A stretch of DNA of 21,243 nt from Candidatus Peribacteraceae bacterium (lineage in GTDB: Bacteria; Patescibacteriota; Gracilibacteria; Peribacterales; Peribacteraceae), in contig JAGORY010000007.1 of assembly GCA_018062585.1 (NCBI GenBank), positions 1 through 21,243 on the forward strand, in the 5' to 3' direction. Below are positions 1 to 8,716 of this stretch, one piece after another. Under the pieces are notes generated by a model. That model was not told the DNA's origin and ran no database searches. It was given only the letters and a program-made list of their open reading frames with translations. Each line of letters starts with the position of its first letter. The stretch's first letter is position 1. The position numbers were made by a program, and so were the translations under genes.

Positions 1-110
1 TAGCACCATCCACTCGCTTGCGCGAAAAAATTTTCTGTGCCGAGTCGCGACAATATCCGCGTGAGGAGGCGGCGACATTGAAGTTGCAATGATGCCGGAA
101 GATAGGGTGT

Positions 111-2996
111 ATGCTACACTTCAGTGAATTTCCCCTTTTTCTGCTTAAAAGGAACACAATCATCGGCTTCGCTCTCATCGTGCTGCTTGCCGCTATGCTG
201 ACTCTTGCAGGGCCGCTTCTCATAAAGGGGGATATTCTTCCGCGTGATATCGGGCTCAAAATGAAGGCGCTTGCCGATACCGATACCAACTCCGTTCTCA
301 CCGTACGAGAGATTCGCAAGGCGCTCGTGAAGGTGATAGGGGGAGTTTCCGTGCAAGACGCAGCGTTCGACGTCAATGAGAGCGGAGTTGTGAACAGAGC
401 CGATCTCGCGGATGCCATCAGCGCGTTCCGTGGACTCCTGTCGGCGGTGTGCGGCAACGGGACGGTGGATACCGGCGAACAGTGTGATGACGGAGGGGGC
501 ACGGACGGTAACGGATGCAGCGCCGTGTGTTCCATCGAATCCAGATTTACGTGCGAGGGAGAACCGAGTTCATGTTTCTTCCTTCCGATCTGCGGCAACG
601 GTCTCAGAGAACCGGAGGAAACATGCGACGATGGCAATGCAGTAGCGGGTGACGGCTGCTCTGCGCAACGGATCGGATCCGGTTTCAAAGCGGACGCATA
701 TGTGGACTCAGGGATGCAACCGGGACACGTGCATCGTCCTTCGATCACGGTTGCGGATTTCAATGGCGATGGGGTACCCGATCTTGCCTCAACAAATGAA
801 AGTTCGTCATTCCACGTTTGGATAGGAAAGGGGAACGGCACCTTTAATCCGAAAGTGAGTTATGTGACCGGAGGAGCAAATACGTCTGTCGTCGCAAGCG
901 GAGACCTTAATGGTGATAGCAAGCCGGATATCGTCGTCGGCACGCAGGCGCCGGAGTCCCTGCAAGTGTTCATGAATAACGGCGACGGTACCTTCGGATC
1001 AGGCGTCGCATACCCGACTGATTTGCCGAGCGCCATCGCCATCGGAGACCATAACGGGGACGGAAAACCGGATCTTGCGGTGACGAATTACAATGCCGGA
1101 AAACTCTCTATTTTCGTGAATGGCGGTAACGGCCAATTTACATTTGAGGTGGCAAGAATATCAGGAAATCAGCCGACGTCGGTCGTTTCCGGTGATTTCA
1201 ACGGGGACCAAAAACTGGACTATGCTGTCACCAGCAATTTCAGCCGTATCACCATCGTGATTCCCCATGACGCTCTGTACGATAATGCTGTTTCCGTGCA
1301 CACGCTGCCGGTACAGAACTGGTTTCCGGCTTTCGTCGCTGCCGCCGATCTGAATAACGATCAAAAACTCGATCTTGTGGTATCAGATCATCACAACAGT
1401 ACTATTTCCGTCTTTTTCGGAAAAGGTGACGGCACATTCCTTCCACGAACCTCATACCTTACCGGTGACTCTCCGATTTTCGTCTCCATCGGCGATGTGG
1501 ACGGGGATGGTATTGCCGACATTGTCACTGCCAATAGGTACGGTGATGGCGATGTTTCCATTCACATTGGAAAAGTCGACGGAACATTCGAGTATGCGTA
1601 CGAAGTGGTTACCGGGCCCAATCCGGTCTGGATCACGATGGCTGATCTCAACCTGGATCAACGGGAAGACATCATCGTCGGGACAGGTACCGGAACATCG
1701 ATACTGTTCAATATGCCAGTCTGCAGCATCGAAGAAGGCTTCCAGTGCAGCGGTTCTCCGAGCGTATGTTCCACAACATGCGGCAACGGCGTGAAGGAGG
1801 GAATGGAACGCTGCGATGACGGCAATACGGCTTCGTCGGACGGATGCAGCAGCGTCTGCAGGGAGGAGACGGGGTACGCCTGCAATGACGCAAGCCCCTC
1901 GCAGTGCACGTGCGCCAATGCCAGGTGCGGCAACAATGACGTCACTGTCATCGATTCCGAAGGCACCGTTGGGCAGCATTCCGTCATCGCGATCGGCACC
2001 GACGGGTTTCCAATCATCATGTACGGCGATAATGACAACAATCTTCTGAAGGTGGTGAAGTGCGCCACTGCCGGGTGTACGGTAGGAAACGTCATCACGA
2101 CTATCGATACGCAGTCTGCTTGGAATTCTTTCACTCAATCCATCGTTATCGCACCGGACGGTCGTCCGACCATGGCGTACACCAGAGGACTCTCGAGTGT
2201 TCTCAAGTATGCGCGTTGCGGCAACGAGTCCTGCACCTCTGGAAATATAGTGAAGGAGATCGACGGGCCTGATATGGGTAACTTCATCTCTATGGTCTTC
2301 GGATCCGACGGTTTGCCGGTCATCGCATACCAGGATGACACCAGAAGAAACGAGGGTATCCGCAGCCTGAAGGTCGCGCACTGCAGCGATATCGAATGTT
2401 CCACGGCTTCCCAAGTCATCGTCGATCAGGGCGGCGACAGGGGGTGGTATCCCTCCATCGCGATCGGCACGAACGGCCTGCCGATTGTCTCATACCGGGA
2501 TATGGGTAATAACAGTCTGAAGATCGTTTTCTGCGCCAACGTCGGTTGTGTCGGCTCAACCGTCAGCCGAGTGCTTGATACGGGTCGCGCCGGTTTTTAC
2601 ACGTCGCTCGCGATCGGCACGGACGGTAATCCCATCATGAGTTATGTCGATGACACGCTCGCCAAAACGAAAGTTCTCCATTGCAGAAATCCCGAATGTA
2701 CGGGAACCAGTGATATCACCGCCATCGGCGAGACTGCTGGCGACACATCGATTGCGATCGGCGCCGATGGACGCCCTATCGTCTCGTTCTGGGAACCGAA
2801 CCAATTCGTCATCATGAAGTGCGGTAACGTCGCCTGTACCGCGGGCAACGAGAAGGTGGTCATCGAACAAACCAGTCAGTTCAGCAACGATTCCTCCATC
2901 ACGATCGGCACGGACGGCCTGCCGGTGGCGAGCTACCAAGACAACATTGAAGGAGACCTCAAGGTGATTCGTTGTACAACTCCAAGCTGCAAATAG
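111..2996 (+). CDS. Membrane-anchored surface protein with FG-GAP and Cys-rich repeats
   Basis: This 961-residue protein has a hydrophobic anchor at about residues 16-38, then two EF-hand/dockerin-like 12-residue loops (D56-E67 and D87-D98). Two DUF4215-type Cys-rich repeats (CGNG...CDDG...GC) follow at about 114-140 and 161-183. Seven FG-GAP/VCBS Ca-binding cores of the DxNxDxxxD type lie at about 215, 264, 312, 361, 412, 461 and 511, spaced by about 49 residues. A third DUF4215 repeat sits at 557-583. The C-terminus has seven further repeats with the core IGTDGxPIxSY followed by KxxxCxxxxC. Seven repeats per block is what a seven-bladed beta-propeller needs. The second Cys repeat loses its last cysteine where the first propeller begins. 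The start at 111 is the only ATG after an in-frame TGA at 90-92 that keeps the full anchor; no SD is seen. It is likely an extracytoplasmic adhesin or carbohydrate/ligand-binding protein; the ligand is unknown. Confidence 0.88.
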   Translation: MLHFSEFPLFLLKRNTIIGFALIVLLAAMLTLAGPLLIKGDILPRDIGLKMKALADTDTNSVLTVREIRKALVKVIGGVSVQDAAFDVNESGVVNRADLADAISAFRGLLSAVCGNGTVDTGEQCDDGGGTDGNGCSAVCSIESRFTCEGEPSSCFFLPICGNGLREPEETCDDGNAVAGDGCSAQRIGSGFKADAYVDSGMQPGHVHRPSITVADFNGDGVPDLASTNESSSFHVWIGKGNGTFNPKVSYVTGGANTSVVASGDLNGDSKPDIVVGTQAPESLQVFMNNGDGTFGSGVAYPTDLPSAIAIGDHNGDGKPDLAVTNYNAGKLSIFVNGGNGQFTFEVARISGNQPTSVVSGDFNGDQKLDYAVTSNFSRITIVIPHDALYDNAVSVHTLPVQNWFPAFVAAADLNNDQKLDLVVSDHHNSTISVFFGKGDGTFLPRTSYLTGDSPIFVSIGDVDGDGIADIVTANRYGDGDVSIHIGKVDGTFEYAYEVVTGPNPVWITMADLNLDQREDIIVGTGTGTSILFNMPVCSIEEGFQCSGSPSVCSTTCGNGVKEGMERCDDGNTASSDGCSSVCREETGYACNDASPSQCTCANARCGNNDVTVIDSEGTVGQHSVIAIGTDGFPIIMYGDNDNNLLKVVKCATAGCTVGNVITTIDTQSAWNSFTQSIVIAPDGRPTMAYTRGLSSVLKYARCGNESCTSGNIVKEIDGPDMGNFISMVFGSDGLPVIAYQDDTRRNEGIRSLKVAHCSDIECSTASQVIVDQGGDRGWYPSIAIGTNGLPIVSYRDMGNNSLKIVFCANVGCVGSTVSRVLDTGRAGFYTSLAIGTDGNPIMSYVDDTLAKTKVLHCRNPECTGTSDITAIGETAGDTSIAIGADGRPIVSFWEPNQFVIMKCGNVACTAGNEKVVIEQTSQFSNDSSITIGTDGLPVASYQDNIEGDLKVIRCTTPSCK

Positions 2997-3035
2997 CGCT
3001 CGGAATAATGGTTTAACACGCAGGGTTTTTCCCGA

Positions 3036-3064
3036 AAAAGAGGCTACGTCGTGCAGCCTCTTTT
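3036..3064. terminator. Bidirectional rho-independent terminator
   Basis: Ten-base-pair perfect stem (3036-3045 with 3055-3064) and a 9-nt loop between two convergent genes. The right arm ends in TTTT on the plus strand, and the minus strand reads into TTTTT, so it can serve both genes. Confidence 0.75.
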
Positions 3065-3082
3065 CATTAATTGAACAAAAAA

Positions 3083-3676
3083 TTAGCGCATGAATTTCAT
3101 CATACCTTTGCCATTTCCTCCTTTTTTATGGGCAGGAAGTGAGATGCCCTTTTCGGCTGCGATCTGCTCAATCGATTTACCGGAATCGATGGCTGCCTTC
3201 AGCTCCTGCTCTGTCATACCGAATTTTTCCGTCATCTTGCCTTTCATGTCACCCACACCTCCCAAGCCTCCCATACCTCTGAAGCTATCACCACACGCTG
3301 CTTTGAGTGCAGCCATTGCAACTTCGTCATGTGGTTTCATGGTGGATTGCATCGCAGTTCTGAATGCTTCTTGAGCTTTCTTTACTGCCTCCATACGTGC
3401 CGTGTCATCGGTGAGTGCTGACGCTGCTTTCAGTGCATCGCGTTTTGCCGTTGCTGCAGATTTGCGTGCGGCGGTGTTGGCATCGATGGTATTGAGCATC
3501 GCAGTCTCATGGTCCGCCATCGCAAGGACGCATGTCTGCGTCGGGACTGGGCGGGTCTTGGTGGCAGCTGTCGCAGCAGACGACACTGATTGTGCACCGG
3601 CCATTTGTGCAAAGATCGGAACGGTAAGGAGTAGTGACGTGGCGCCGGTGACTGCACCGAGTGTAAATTTGTTCAT
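3083..3676 (-). CDS. Small secreted helical protein, function unknown
   Basis: A 197-residue protein read from the ATG at 3676. The open frame continues upstream to 3796, but that stretch is not protein-like, and the 3676 start opens directly onto a signal peptide (MNKF..., hydrophobic core LLLTVPIFA, likely cut after MAGA). The mature part is Ala/Lys/Met-rich and predicted to be almost all helix. It has one Cys near each end of the helical region (TCVLAM and ALKAACGD), which could form a disulfide. A Gly-rich linker precedes the C-terminal motif MTEQELKAAIDSGKSIEQIA, a helix-turn motif of the DUF2680 style that recurs in secreted proteins of CPR and Gram-positive bacteria. No SD is present. 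The role is unknown; a cell-envelope helical protein is the most I would infer. Confidence 0.75.
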   Translation of the reverse strand: MNKFTLGAVTGATSLLLTVPIFAQMAGAQSVSSAATAATKTRPVPTQTCVLAMADHETAMLNTIDANTAARKSAATAKRDALKAASALTDDTARMEAVKKAQEAFRTAMQSTMKPHDEVAMAALKAACGDSFRGMGGLGGVGDMKGKMTEKFGMTEQELKAAIDSGKSIEQIAAEKGISLPAHKKGGNGKGMMKFMR

Positions 3677-3846
3677 ATCGTTTGGGGTGAAGAAAATAAG
3701 AAAGAGTCTGTCCGGACTGCGGGCATGATGCAGGAAACTCATTAAGGCGGGATTAAGCTTTTCCGCATTGCAGAACCCTCCGCGGACTTTGCGCAATCCC
3801 CCTCAAAAACATCCGTTTTCATCTAGGAATTTCGGCTGTTTTATGC

Positions 3847-3852
3847 TAAAAT
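3847..3852 (+). promoter_or_regulatory. Possible -10 box for the glucan cluster
   Basis: TAAAAT, inside TATGCTAAAAT, lies about 57 nt before the glycosyltransferase start, in an A/T-rich patch. No clear -35 is seen. A small GC hairpin (about 3864-3880) follows in the leader. Weak evidence. Confidence 0.35.
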
Positions 3853-3908
3853 AAAGAGATTTCCCGCGTGCTTTCGCGGCATCACAAAAACACACAAAAA
3901 AAGAACCG

Positions 3909-5129
3909 ATGTCCCTTCACTCACTCATGTTCGGCTGGGAGTATCCGCCCGCTCACTTAGGCGGCCTCGGAGTGGCGTGTCAGGGCATCGTTCGCGGACT
4001 GCTTCAGCATGGCGCAAGGGTGACACTCGTGCTTCCGCACAGTGCAGGCGAAGAGGCCGGAGTCCAGATTCTTTCGCCGATGTCGTCGGTCGCGTCGGGC
4101 GTCAGTGCCATCGCGGTACCGAGTGCACTGCAGCCGTACGATGGGTTTGCGACGTACGGCGCACGGCTTCAGGATTTTGATCTCGAAGACGATGGCATCA
4201 GTCAGCTCTACGGCCAAAACCTCGGTGAGGAAGTGCAGCGTTTTACCGACATCGCCGTTCAGATGACGAAGCACGTGAATCCGGACATCATCCACACGCA
4301 TGACTGGATGACACTCGAAGCCGGCGTGCAGGCATCCAAGCATCACCGAAAGCCGCTCGTTGCCCACGTCCACGCGACCGAGCTTGATCGGACGGAGTTT
4401 CATCCGAACCCTTGGATTTTCAAGCGCGAGATCATGGGACTCCGCAAAGCTGACCATGTCATTGCGGTATCGGCGTACACACGCGGACTCCTCATGCGAG
4501 AGTACGGCATCAGCGGTGACAAGATCACGGTGCTTCATAACGGTACGTTCAACGCAGCACCGCAGGCACGAACGACCGGTCACAAGAACGCACGGCATCC
4601 GCTCGTCCTGTTCCTCGGTCGTCTTACGGTCCAGAAGGGCGCCTCGCACTTCATCGAAGCTGCACGCAAAGTGGCGGACCGGAATCCCGACGCACGTTTC
4701 GTCGTGGCCGGAGAAGGCTACTTGCTACCGCAGCTCATTGCGCACGCGTGCAGGCTGGGACTCCAAGACCGTATCATCTTCGCGGGTCGCGTCACGAGTA
4801 CGGAAGCGAAGAAGCTCTACGCCAAAGCGGAATGTTTCGTGATGCCGTCTGTCTCCGAACCATTTGGCCTCGTCGCTCTTGAAGCCATCACTCATGGCGC
4901 TCCTGTTGTTCTCAGTAAACAGTCCGGTGCCGCCGAAGTAGTGCATAACGGCATGCAGGTGGACTTCTGGGATACGGACAAGATGGCCGACTGCATCCTC
5001 ACCGTGCTTCGCGAGGAGCCACTCCGTGCCGAGATGAGGGTCCAGACCCCGCGCATTCTCAGTAATCTCACCTGGGCACGCCAAGGCAAGAAAATCATAT
5101 CGATCTACGACGATATTATCCGCTCCTGA
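3909..5129 (+). CDS. Glycogen synthase-like glycosyltransferase (GT4/GT5, GT-B fold)
   Basis: A 406-residue enzyme expected to transfer glucose from a nucleotide sugar to a growing alpha-1,4-glucan in the cytoplasm. The N-terminal Rossmann domain shows the glycogen-synthase opening WEYPP with GGLG at 18-21, then HDW at 131-133 and HVHATELDR at 153-161. The C-terminal domain carries the donor-site FLGRLTVQKG (R238, K243) and the SEPFG/LEA motif with the E-x7-E pair E317/E325. At about 400 residues it is shorter than GlgA of GT5 (about 480), matching compact archaeal/CPR GT4-type synthases, so donor specificity (ADP- or UDP-glucose) cannot be fixed. It is first in the cluster, with the GH57 gene starting 8 nt after its stop. 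No SD; the leader is AAAAAAAGAACCG. A trehalose or other glucosyltransferase role is less likely given the neighbours. Confidence 0.88.
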   Translation: MSLHSLMFGWEYPPAHLGGLGVACQGIVRGLLQHGARVTLVLPHSAGEEAGVQILSPMSSVASGVSAIAVPSALQPYDGFATYGARLQDFDLEDDGISQLYGQNLGEEVQRFTDIAVQMTKHVNPDIIHTHDWMTLEAGVQASKHHRKPLVAHVHATELDRTEFHPNPWIFKREIMGLRKADHVIAVSAYTRGLLMREYGISGDKITVLHNGTFNAAPQARTTGHKNARHPLVLFLGRLTVQKGASHFIEAARKVADRNPDARFVVAGEGYLLPQLIAHACRLGLQDRIIFAGRVTSTEAKKLYAKAECFVMPSVSEPFGLVALEAITHGAPVVLSKQSGAAEVVHNGMQVDFWDTDKMADCILTVLREEPLRAEMRVQTPRILSNLTWARQGKKIISIYDDIIRS

Positions 5130-5137
5130 TTTTTTCT

Positions 5138-6466
5138 ATGACCAAAAAAACGTCTCCGTCGGTATGCTTCTACTTTCAGGTTCATCAGCCGTACCGTCTG
5201 CGCGATCTTCGCGTCACAGACATTGGTGACGCCGGAAGTTACTTCGATGACGAGAAGAACCAAGCCGTCTTCCGCAAGGTCGCCGAGAAGTGTTATCTGC
5301 CTGCGAATGCGATGCTTCTGAAGATTCTGAGGCAGCAAAAAAATTTCCGTGCCGCGTTTTCGCTCTCGGGAGTTTTCCTCGATCAGTGCGAGCAGTACGG
5401 TCCTGACGTTCTTGAGTCATTCCAGAAGCTTGCGGCGACCGGACAAGTAGAGTTTCTTGCGGAGACGTACTATCACTCGCTCTCGAGTCTTTTCTCGCTC
5501 GAGGAATTCTGTGAGCAGGTCGAGAAGCACGTCGATATGATCACGAAGCTTTTCAAGATCAAACCGACGACGTTCCGTAATACCGAACTCGTGTACTCCA
5601 ATGAAATCGCCGAAGTAGCGCGCTCCCTTGGATTCAAGGCAATTCTTGCGGAAGGCGCCGACCGCGTTCTTCAAGGCAGGAGCCCAAACGTTGTGTATAC
5701 GCCGCCAAAGTTTACGCTCTCGCGTGATTGGCAGCGCATCATTTCGCGCCATCGCATTCACAACGTGCCGGTGAAATCGATGAAGACGCTTCTCAAGAAC
5801 TATCAGCTCTCGGATGATATTGCATTCCGTTTCGGTGCCGCACACAGAAGCAAAAAGCCGCTCACCGCAGACACGTTTGCCGGATGGATTCGTGATTGTC
5901 ATGGAAAATCCGTCAACCTGTTCATGGACTACGAGACGTTCGGCGAGCACCAGTGGGCAGATACTGGCATCTTCCAGTTTTTGGACGCACTACCGAGTGC
6001 ATTTGCACAGCACAGTATCACCGTCGCTACTCCGTCTGGTACGGCAGTGAAATATGGCAAAGGCAGGCTTCCGGTTCTCGACGCACATGCGCCCGTTTCG
6101 TGGGCTGATACCGAACGTGATCTCTCGGCATGGCGAGGAAACCATCTTCAGGAAGCGGCGCTGTCGGGTATCTACGCTCTCGAGCATGCGGTGAAGAAAC
6201 TGAAAGATCCGGTACTTCTCGATATCTGGCGCAAGCTGCAGACCTCGGATCATTTCTACTATCTCTGTACCAAATACTGGGCCGACGGCGACGTGCACAA
6301 ATACTTCAGTCCGTACGAATCACCGTATGAAGCCTATCGTCGGTTCAGCCATGCCTTGGAAGATTTACGTCTCGTTATTCAGAAAGCGGCTAGCGGAAAG
6401 AAGGTAGCGGGTAGAAAAAAATCCGTGACATCGAAAGTGTACAAAGTCCTACCCGCTTCCCGCTAA
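5138..6466 (+). CDS. Glycoside hydrolase family 57 (alpha-amylase/glucanotransferase type)
   Basis: A 442-residue retaining alpha-glucan-active enzyme. GH57 conserved regions are visible in order: HQP at 16-18, the second region near GQVEFLAETYYH at 102-113, nucleophile Glu150 in FRNTELVYS, acid/base Asp264 in FMDYETFGEH, and the fifth region near TSDHFYYL at 369-376. It has no signal peptide, so it acts on a cytosolic glucan. It is shorter than GH57 branching enzymes, so an alpha-amylase-like hydrolase or 4-alpha-glucanotransferase is more likely. It is tightly linked to the synthase upstream and the GH15 gene 20 nt downstream. The last 25 or so codons (basic, low complexity, ASGKKVAGRKK) are made from one arm of a dispersed repeat, so this tail is probably not part of the fold. 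Confidence 0.88.
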   Translation: MTKKTSPSVCFYFQVHQPYRLRDLRVTDIGDAGSYFDDEKNQAVFRKVAEKCYLPANAMLLKILRQQKNFRAAFSLSGVFLDQCEQYGPDVLESFQKLAATGQVEFLAETYYHSLSSLFSLEEFCEQVEKHVDMITKLFKIKPTTFRNTELVYSNEIAEVARSLGFKAILAEGADRVLQGRSPNVVYTPPKFTLSRDWQRIISRHRIHNVPVKSMKTLLKNYQLSDDIAFRFGAAHRSKKPLTADTFAGWIRDCHGKSVNLFMDYETFGEHQWADTGIFQFLDALPSAFAQHSITVATPSGTAVKYGKGRLPVLDAHAPVSWADTERDLSAWRGNHLQEAALSGIYALEHAVKKLKDPVLLDIWRKLQTSDHFYYLCTKYWADGDVHKYFSPYESPYEAYRRFSHALEDLRLVIQKAASGKKVAGRKKSVTSKVYKVLPASR

Positions 6467-6481
6467 CCGCTTCCCGCTTTT
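6383..6481. repeat. Dispersed inverted repeat, copy 1 (end of GH57 gene)
   Basis: Left arm 6383-6414 (AGCGG...GGTAGCGGGTAG) and right arm 6449-6481 (CTACCCGCTTCCCGCTAACC...) are imperfect reverse complements around a 34-nt spacer. The right arm runs into TTTT, so the element could fold as a terminator/attenuator between the GH57 and GH15 genes. The left arm is translated as the GH57 tail. Confidence 0.7.
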
Positions 6482-6486
6482 CATTC

Positions 6487-8538
6487 ATGCCTCGCAGCCT
6501 CGTCCTCGGTAACGGCTCACTCCTCGCAACGTTCGACGAGTTTCTGCAGCTCCGTGATTTCTACTACCCGTACGTGGGTGAAGAGGATCACACGACGTAC
6601 GGCAAATTCCACCGCGTCGGATTCCTCGTTGAGGGCAAAGGATTCTCGTGGATCAATGACGGCTCGTGGAAAATTAGCCCGGCCTACGCTGATTCGTCGC
6701 TTGTCTCGGCGTCGCTCCTGATGTCCGAAACATTGCAGGTTGAGATCCTCTGTGAAGACTTCGTCGATCCGGCGAAGAACATTCTGCTCCGCTCTTTCCG
6801 CATTCGCACGCTCGATGGCTCTGAGCGTAAAGTGCAGTGCTTCTTCCACCACGACTTTTACTTGTATGGAGACAAGCAGAAAGACACTGCGTTCTTCGAG
6901 CCGCATACGAAGAGCGTCATTCACTATCGTCAGCACCGCTATTTCCTCGTCGGCGGTACGACGTCGGACCCTGTGAACTGTACGCCGTCCGAAATTCCGG
7001 ACGAGTTCCATCCGCTCTCCAAAGACGAGAAGCATATCGACCACTGCGGCATCACATCATTCTCCATCGGCAAGTCCAACTATCGTGGACTGGAGGGAAC
7101 ATGGCGGGACGCCGAAGACGGTGTCCTTGGGCGTTTTCCGATCGAACAGGGTTCCGTGGACTCCACAATAGAAATCGACTGTCTGGCGAGAGCCGACCGC
7201 GGATCGTGGGTCTACATGTGGGTCTGCGCAGGGCAGAAGATTTCCGATGTTCATGGGCTCCAGCACTTCCTCCTCGAGGAAACACCGGAGCAGGTGAAGC
7301 AGTCCGCCAAAAACTTCTGGCGCGGTTGGGTCGGTTCGCACACTGATCCCGGCGAAGGCATTCCGAAGGAAGTCACGGATCTCTATACCCGGAGCCTCCT
7401 TACTATTCGTACGCAGGCGGATAACCACGGCGGCATCATCGCGGCCAATGACTCGGACATCATGCAGTTCAACCGTGATACGTACACCTACGTCTGGCCG
7501 CGTGACGGAGCGTTCGTGTCCATGGCGCTCACCCGTGCCGGCGAACACGAGATCGTGAACCGCTTCATGAGGTTTTGTAAAGACGTGCAGACCAAAGAAG
7601 GATACCTCCTCCACAAATACAATCCCGACGGTTCCGCCGGTTCCTCATGGCATCCGTGGTACCGCGGACGCCAATCATTGTTGCCGATTCAGGGTGACGA
7701 AACCGCGCTGCCGCTCGTTGCACTCTGGAAACACTTCGAGAAAACGCAGGGATTTGAGTTCCTTCACGAGATGTACCAGACATTCGTGAAGCGCGCTGCT
7801 GATTTCTTGGTGCGCTACACCGAGCCGCAAACCGGGCTTCCACTTTCAAGCTACGATCTCTGGGAAGAGCACCGCGGTATCTTCACGTACACCACTGCTG
7901 CTACTGCGGCCGGACTTCGGGCCGCCGGTAACATTAGTGCCGCGCTAGGACACTACCGACACGCCGATCGTTACAACGAAGCCGCTGACCGCATGACCGA
8001 AGCCATGATCTTTCATCTCTACGACGAGCAGACCAAGTGCTTCATGAAGAAGATCAAACGCGAAGGCGGACAGACCGTCGAGCGCGATACGACGCCGGAC
8101 GCCAGCATCGGCATCCTGTGGCAGTTCGGCATTCTTCCTCCTGATGATCCGCGCGTCGTCTCCACGATCGCACGACTGGAGCATGCGCTCACGGTGAAGT
8201 CTCCGGTCGGCGGAGTCGCGCGGTACACGAATGACTACTACCAGTCCGTCATGCAGCCAAGTGCCGACGTACCCGGTAACCCCTGGATCATCACGACACT
8301 CTGGTTCGCGCAGTGGCGCATTGCGACTGCCAAGACTGTGGACGATCTCAAGAAACCGTTGGAAGCGCTTCTGTGGGCCGTCAAACAGGCTTCCCCTGCG
8401 GGCATGCTTCCGGAACAAATGCACCCGATGACGGGTGTTCCGCTCTCGGTATCTCCGCTCACGTGGAGCCATGCGGTGTATGCGGAGACGGTGCTGATGT
8501 ACGGGGAAAAGCTGAAGGAAATCCAGAAAAGCCGGTAG
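6487..8538 (+). CDS. GH15 glucoamylase / glucodextranase-type hydrolase
   Basis: A 683-residue inverting exo-hydrolase expected to release beta-D-glucose from the non-reducing ends of alpha-glucans. The N-terminal beta-sandwich (about 1-270) is followed by an alpha/alpha six-barrel. Family hallmarks are YVWPRDGAF at 335-343 (substrate-binding Arg-Asp), LWEEHRG at 458-464 with the general acid Glu460 or 461, and LPEQMHPMTG at 641-650 with the general base Glu643. This length and layout fit prokaryotic/archaeal GH15 enzymes. No signal peptide is present, so it is probably intracellular and degrades the polymer made by the upstream synthase. The ATG at 6487 follows directly after a repeat arm and lacks an SD. 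The stop codon lies at the edge of the next repeat copy. Confidence 0.9.
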   Translation: MPRSLVLGNGSLLATFDEFLQLRDFYYPYVGEEDHTTYGKFHRVGFLVEGKGFSWINDGSWKISPAYADSSLVSASLLMSETLQVEILCEDFVDPAKNILLRSFRIRTLDGSERKVQCFFHHDFYLYGDKQKDTAFFEPHTKSVIHYRQHRYFLVGGTTSDPVNCTPSEIPDEFHPLSKDEKHIDHCGITSFSIGKSNYRGLEGTWRDAEDGVLGRFPIEQGSVDSTIEIDCLARADRGSWVYMWVCAGQKISDVHGLQHFLLEETPEQVKQSAKNFWRGWVGSHTDPGEGIPKEVTDLYTRSLLTIRTQADNHGGIIAANDSDIMQFNRDTYTYVWPRDGAFVSMALTRAGEHEIVNRFMRFCKDVQTKEGYLLHKYNPDGSAGSSWHPWYRGRQSLLPIQGDETALPLVALWKHFEKTQGFEFLHEMYQTFVKRAADFLVRYTEPQTGLPLSSYDLWEEHRGIFTYTTAATAAGLRAAGNISAALGHYRHADRYNEAADRMTEAMIFHLYDEQTKCFMKKIKREGGQTVERDTTPDASIGILWQFGILPPDDPRVVSTIARLEHALTVKSPVGGVARYTNDYYQSVMQPSADVPGNPWIITTLWFAQWRIATAKTVDDLKKPLEALLWAVKQASPAGMLPEQMHPMTGVPLSVSPLTWSHAVYAETVLMYGEKLKEIQKSR

Positions 8539-8674
8539 CGGTTTGCGGGTAGCGAGTAGCCTTACCACTACCCACTACCTTCTACCCGCTACCTTCTACC
8601 CACTACCTTCTACCCGCTACCTTCTACCCACTACCTTCTATCCGCTACCTTCTACCCGCTACCTTCTACCCACT
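8532..8674. repeat. Dispersed repeat, copy 2, with 14-bp tandem expansion
   Basis: Left arm 8532-8559 (GGTAGCGG...GCGGGTAGCGAGTAG) begins at the GH15 stop codon. The opposite-sense arm has expanded to seven 14-bp units, CTACCTTCTACCCG or ...CCCA, at 8575-8672. The last base runs G,A,G,A,G,G,A and unit 5 has one further C-to-T change. The strand is extremely pyrimidine-rich. An open frame running through it into the ROK gene is an artefact of the repeat. Confidence 0.9.
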
Positions 8675-8716
8675 TCTCCGAAAAACGTATCACTCCGACT
8701 TTTCTCCGCTTACCGC

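Noticed and set aside
1452..2414. 320-residue minus-strand open frame
   Set aside because: Shadow of the FG-GAP protein; the plus-strand frame has unmistakable repeats.
5100..5130. Reassignment of TGA to Gly (Gracilibacteria code)
   Set aside because: Genes end at TGA at the expected places, and no conserved domain is interrupted by TGA.
8575..8672. Possible CRISPR array
   Set aside because: Units are 14 bp, directly abutting, with no spacers, and no cas genes are present.
8543..8716. 58-residue N-terminal extension of the ROK kinase rich in YLLP/FYPLP repeats
   Set aside because: It is simply the tandem repeat read in frame; the ROK phosphate loop starts right after the ATG at 8717.
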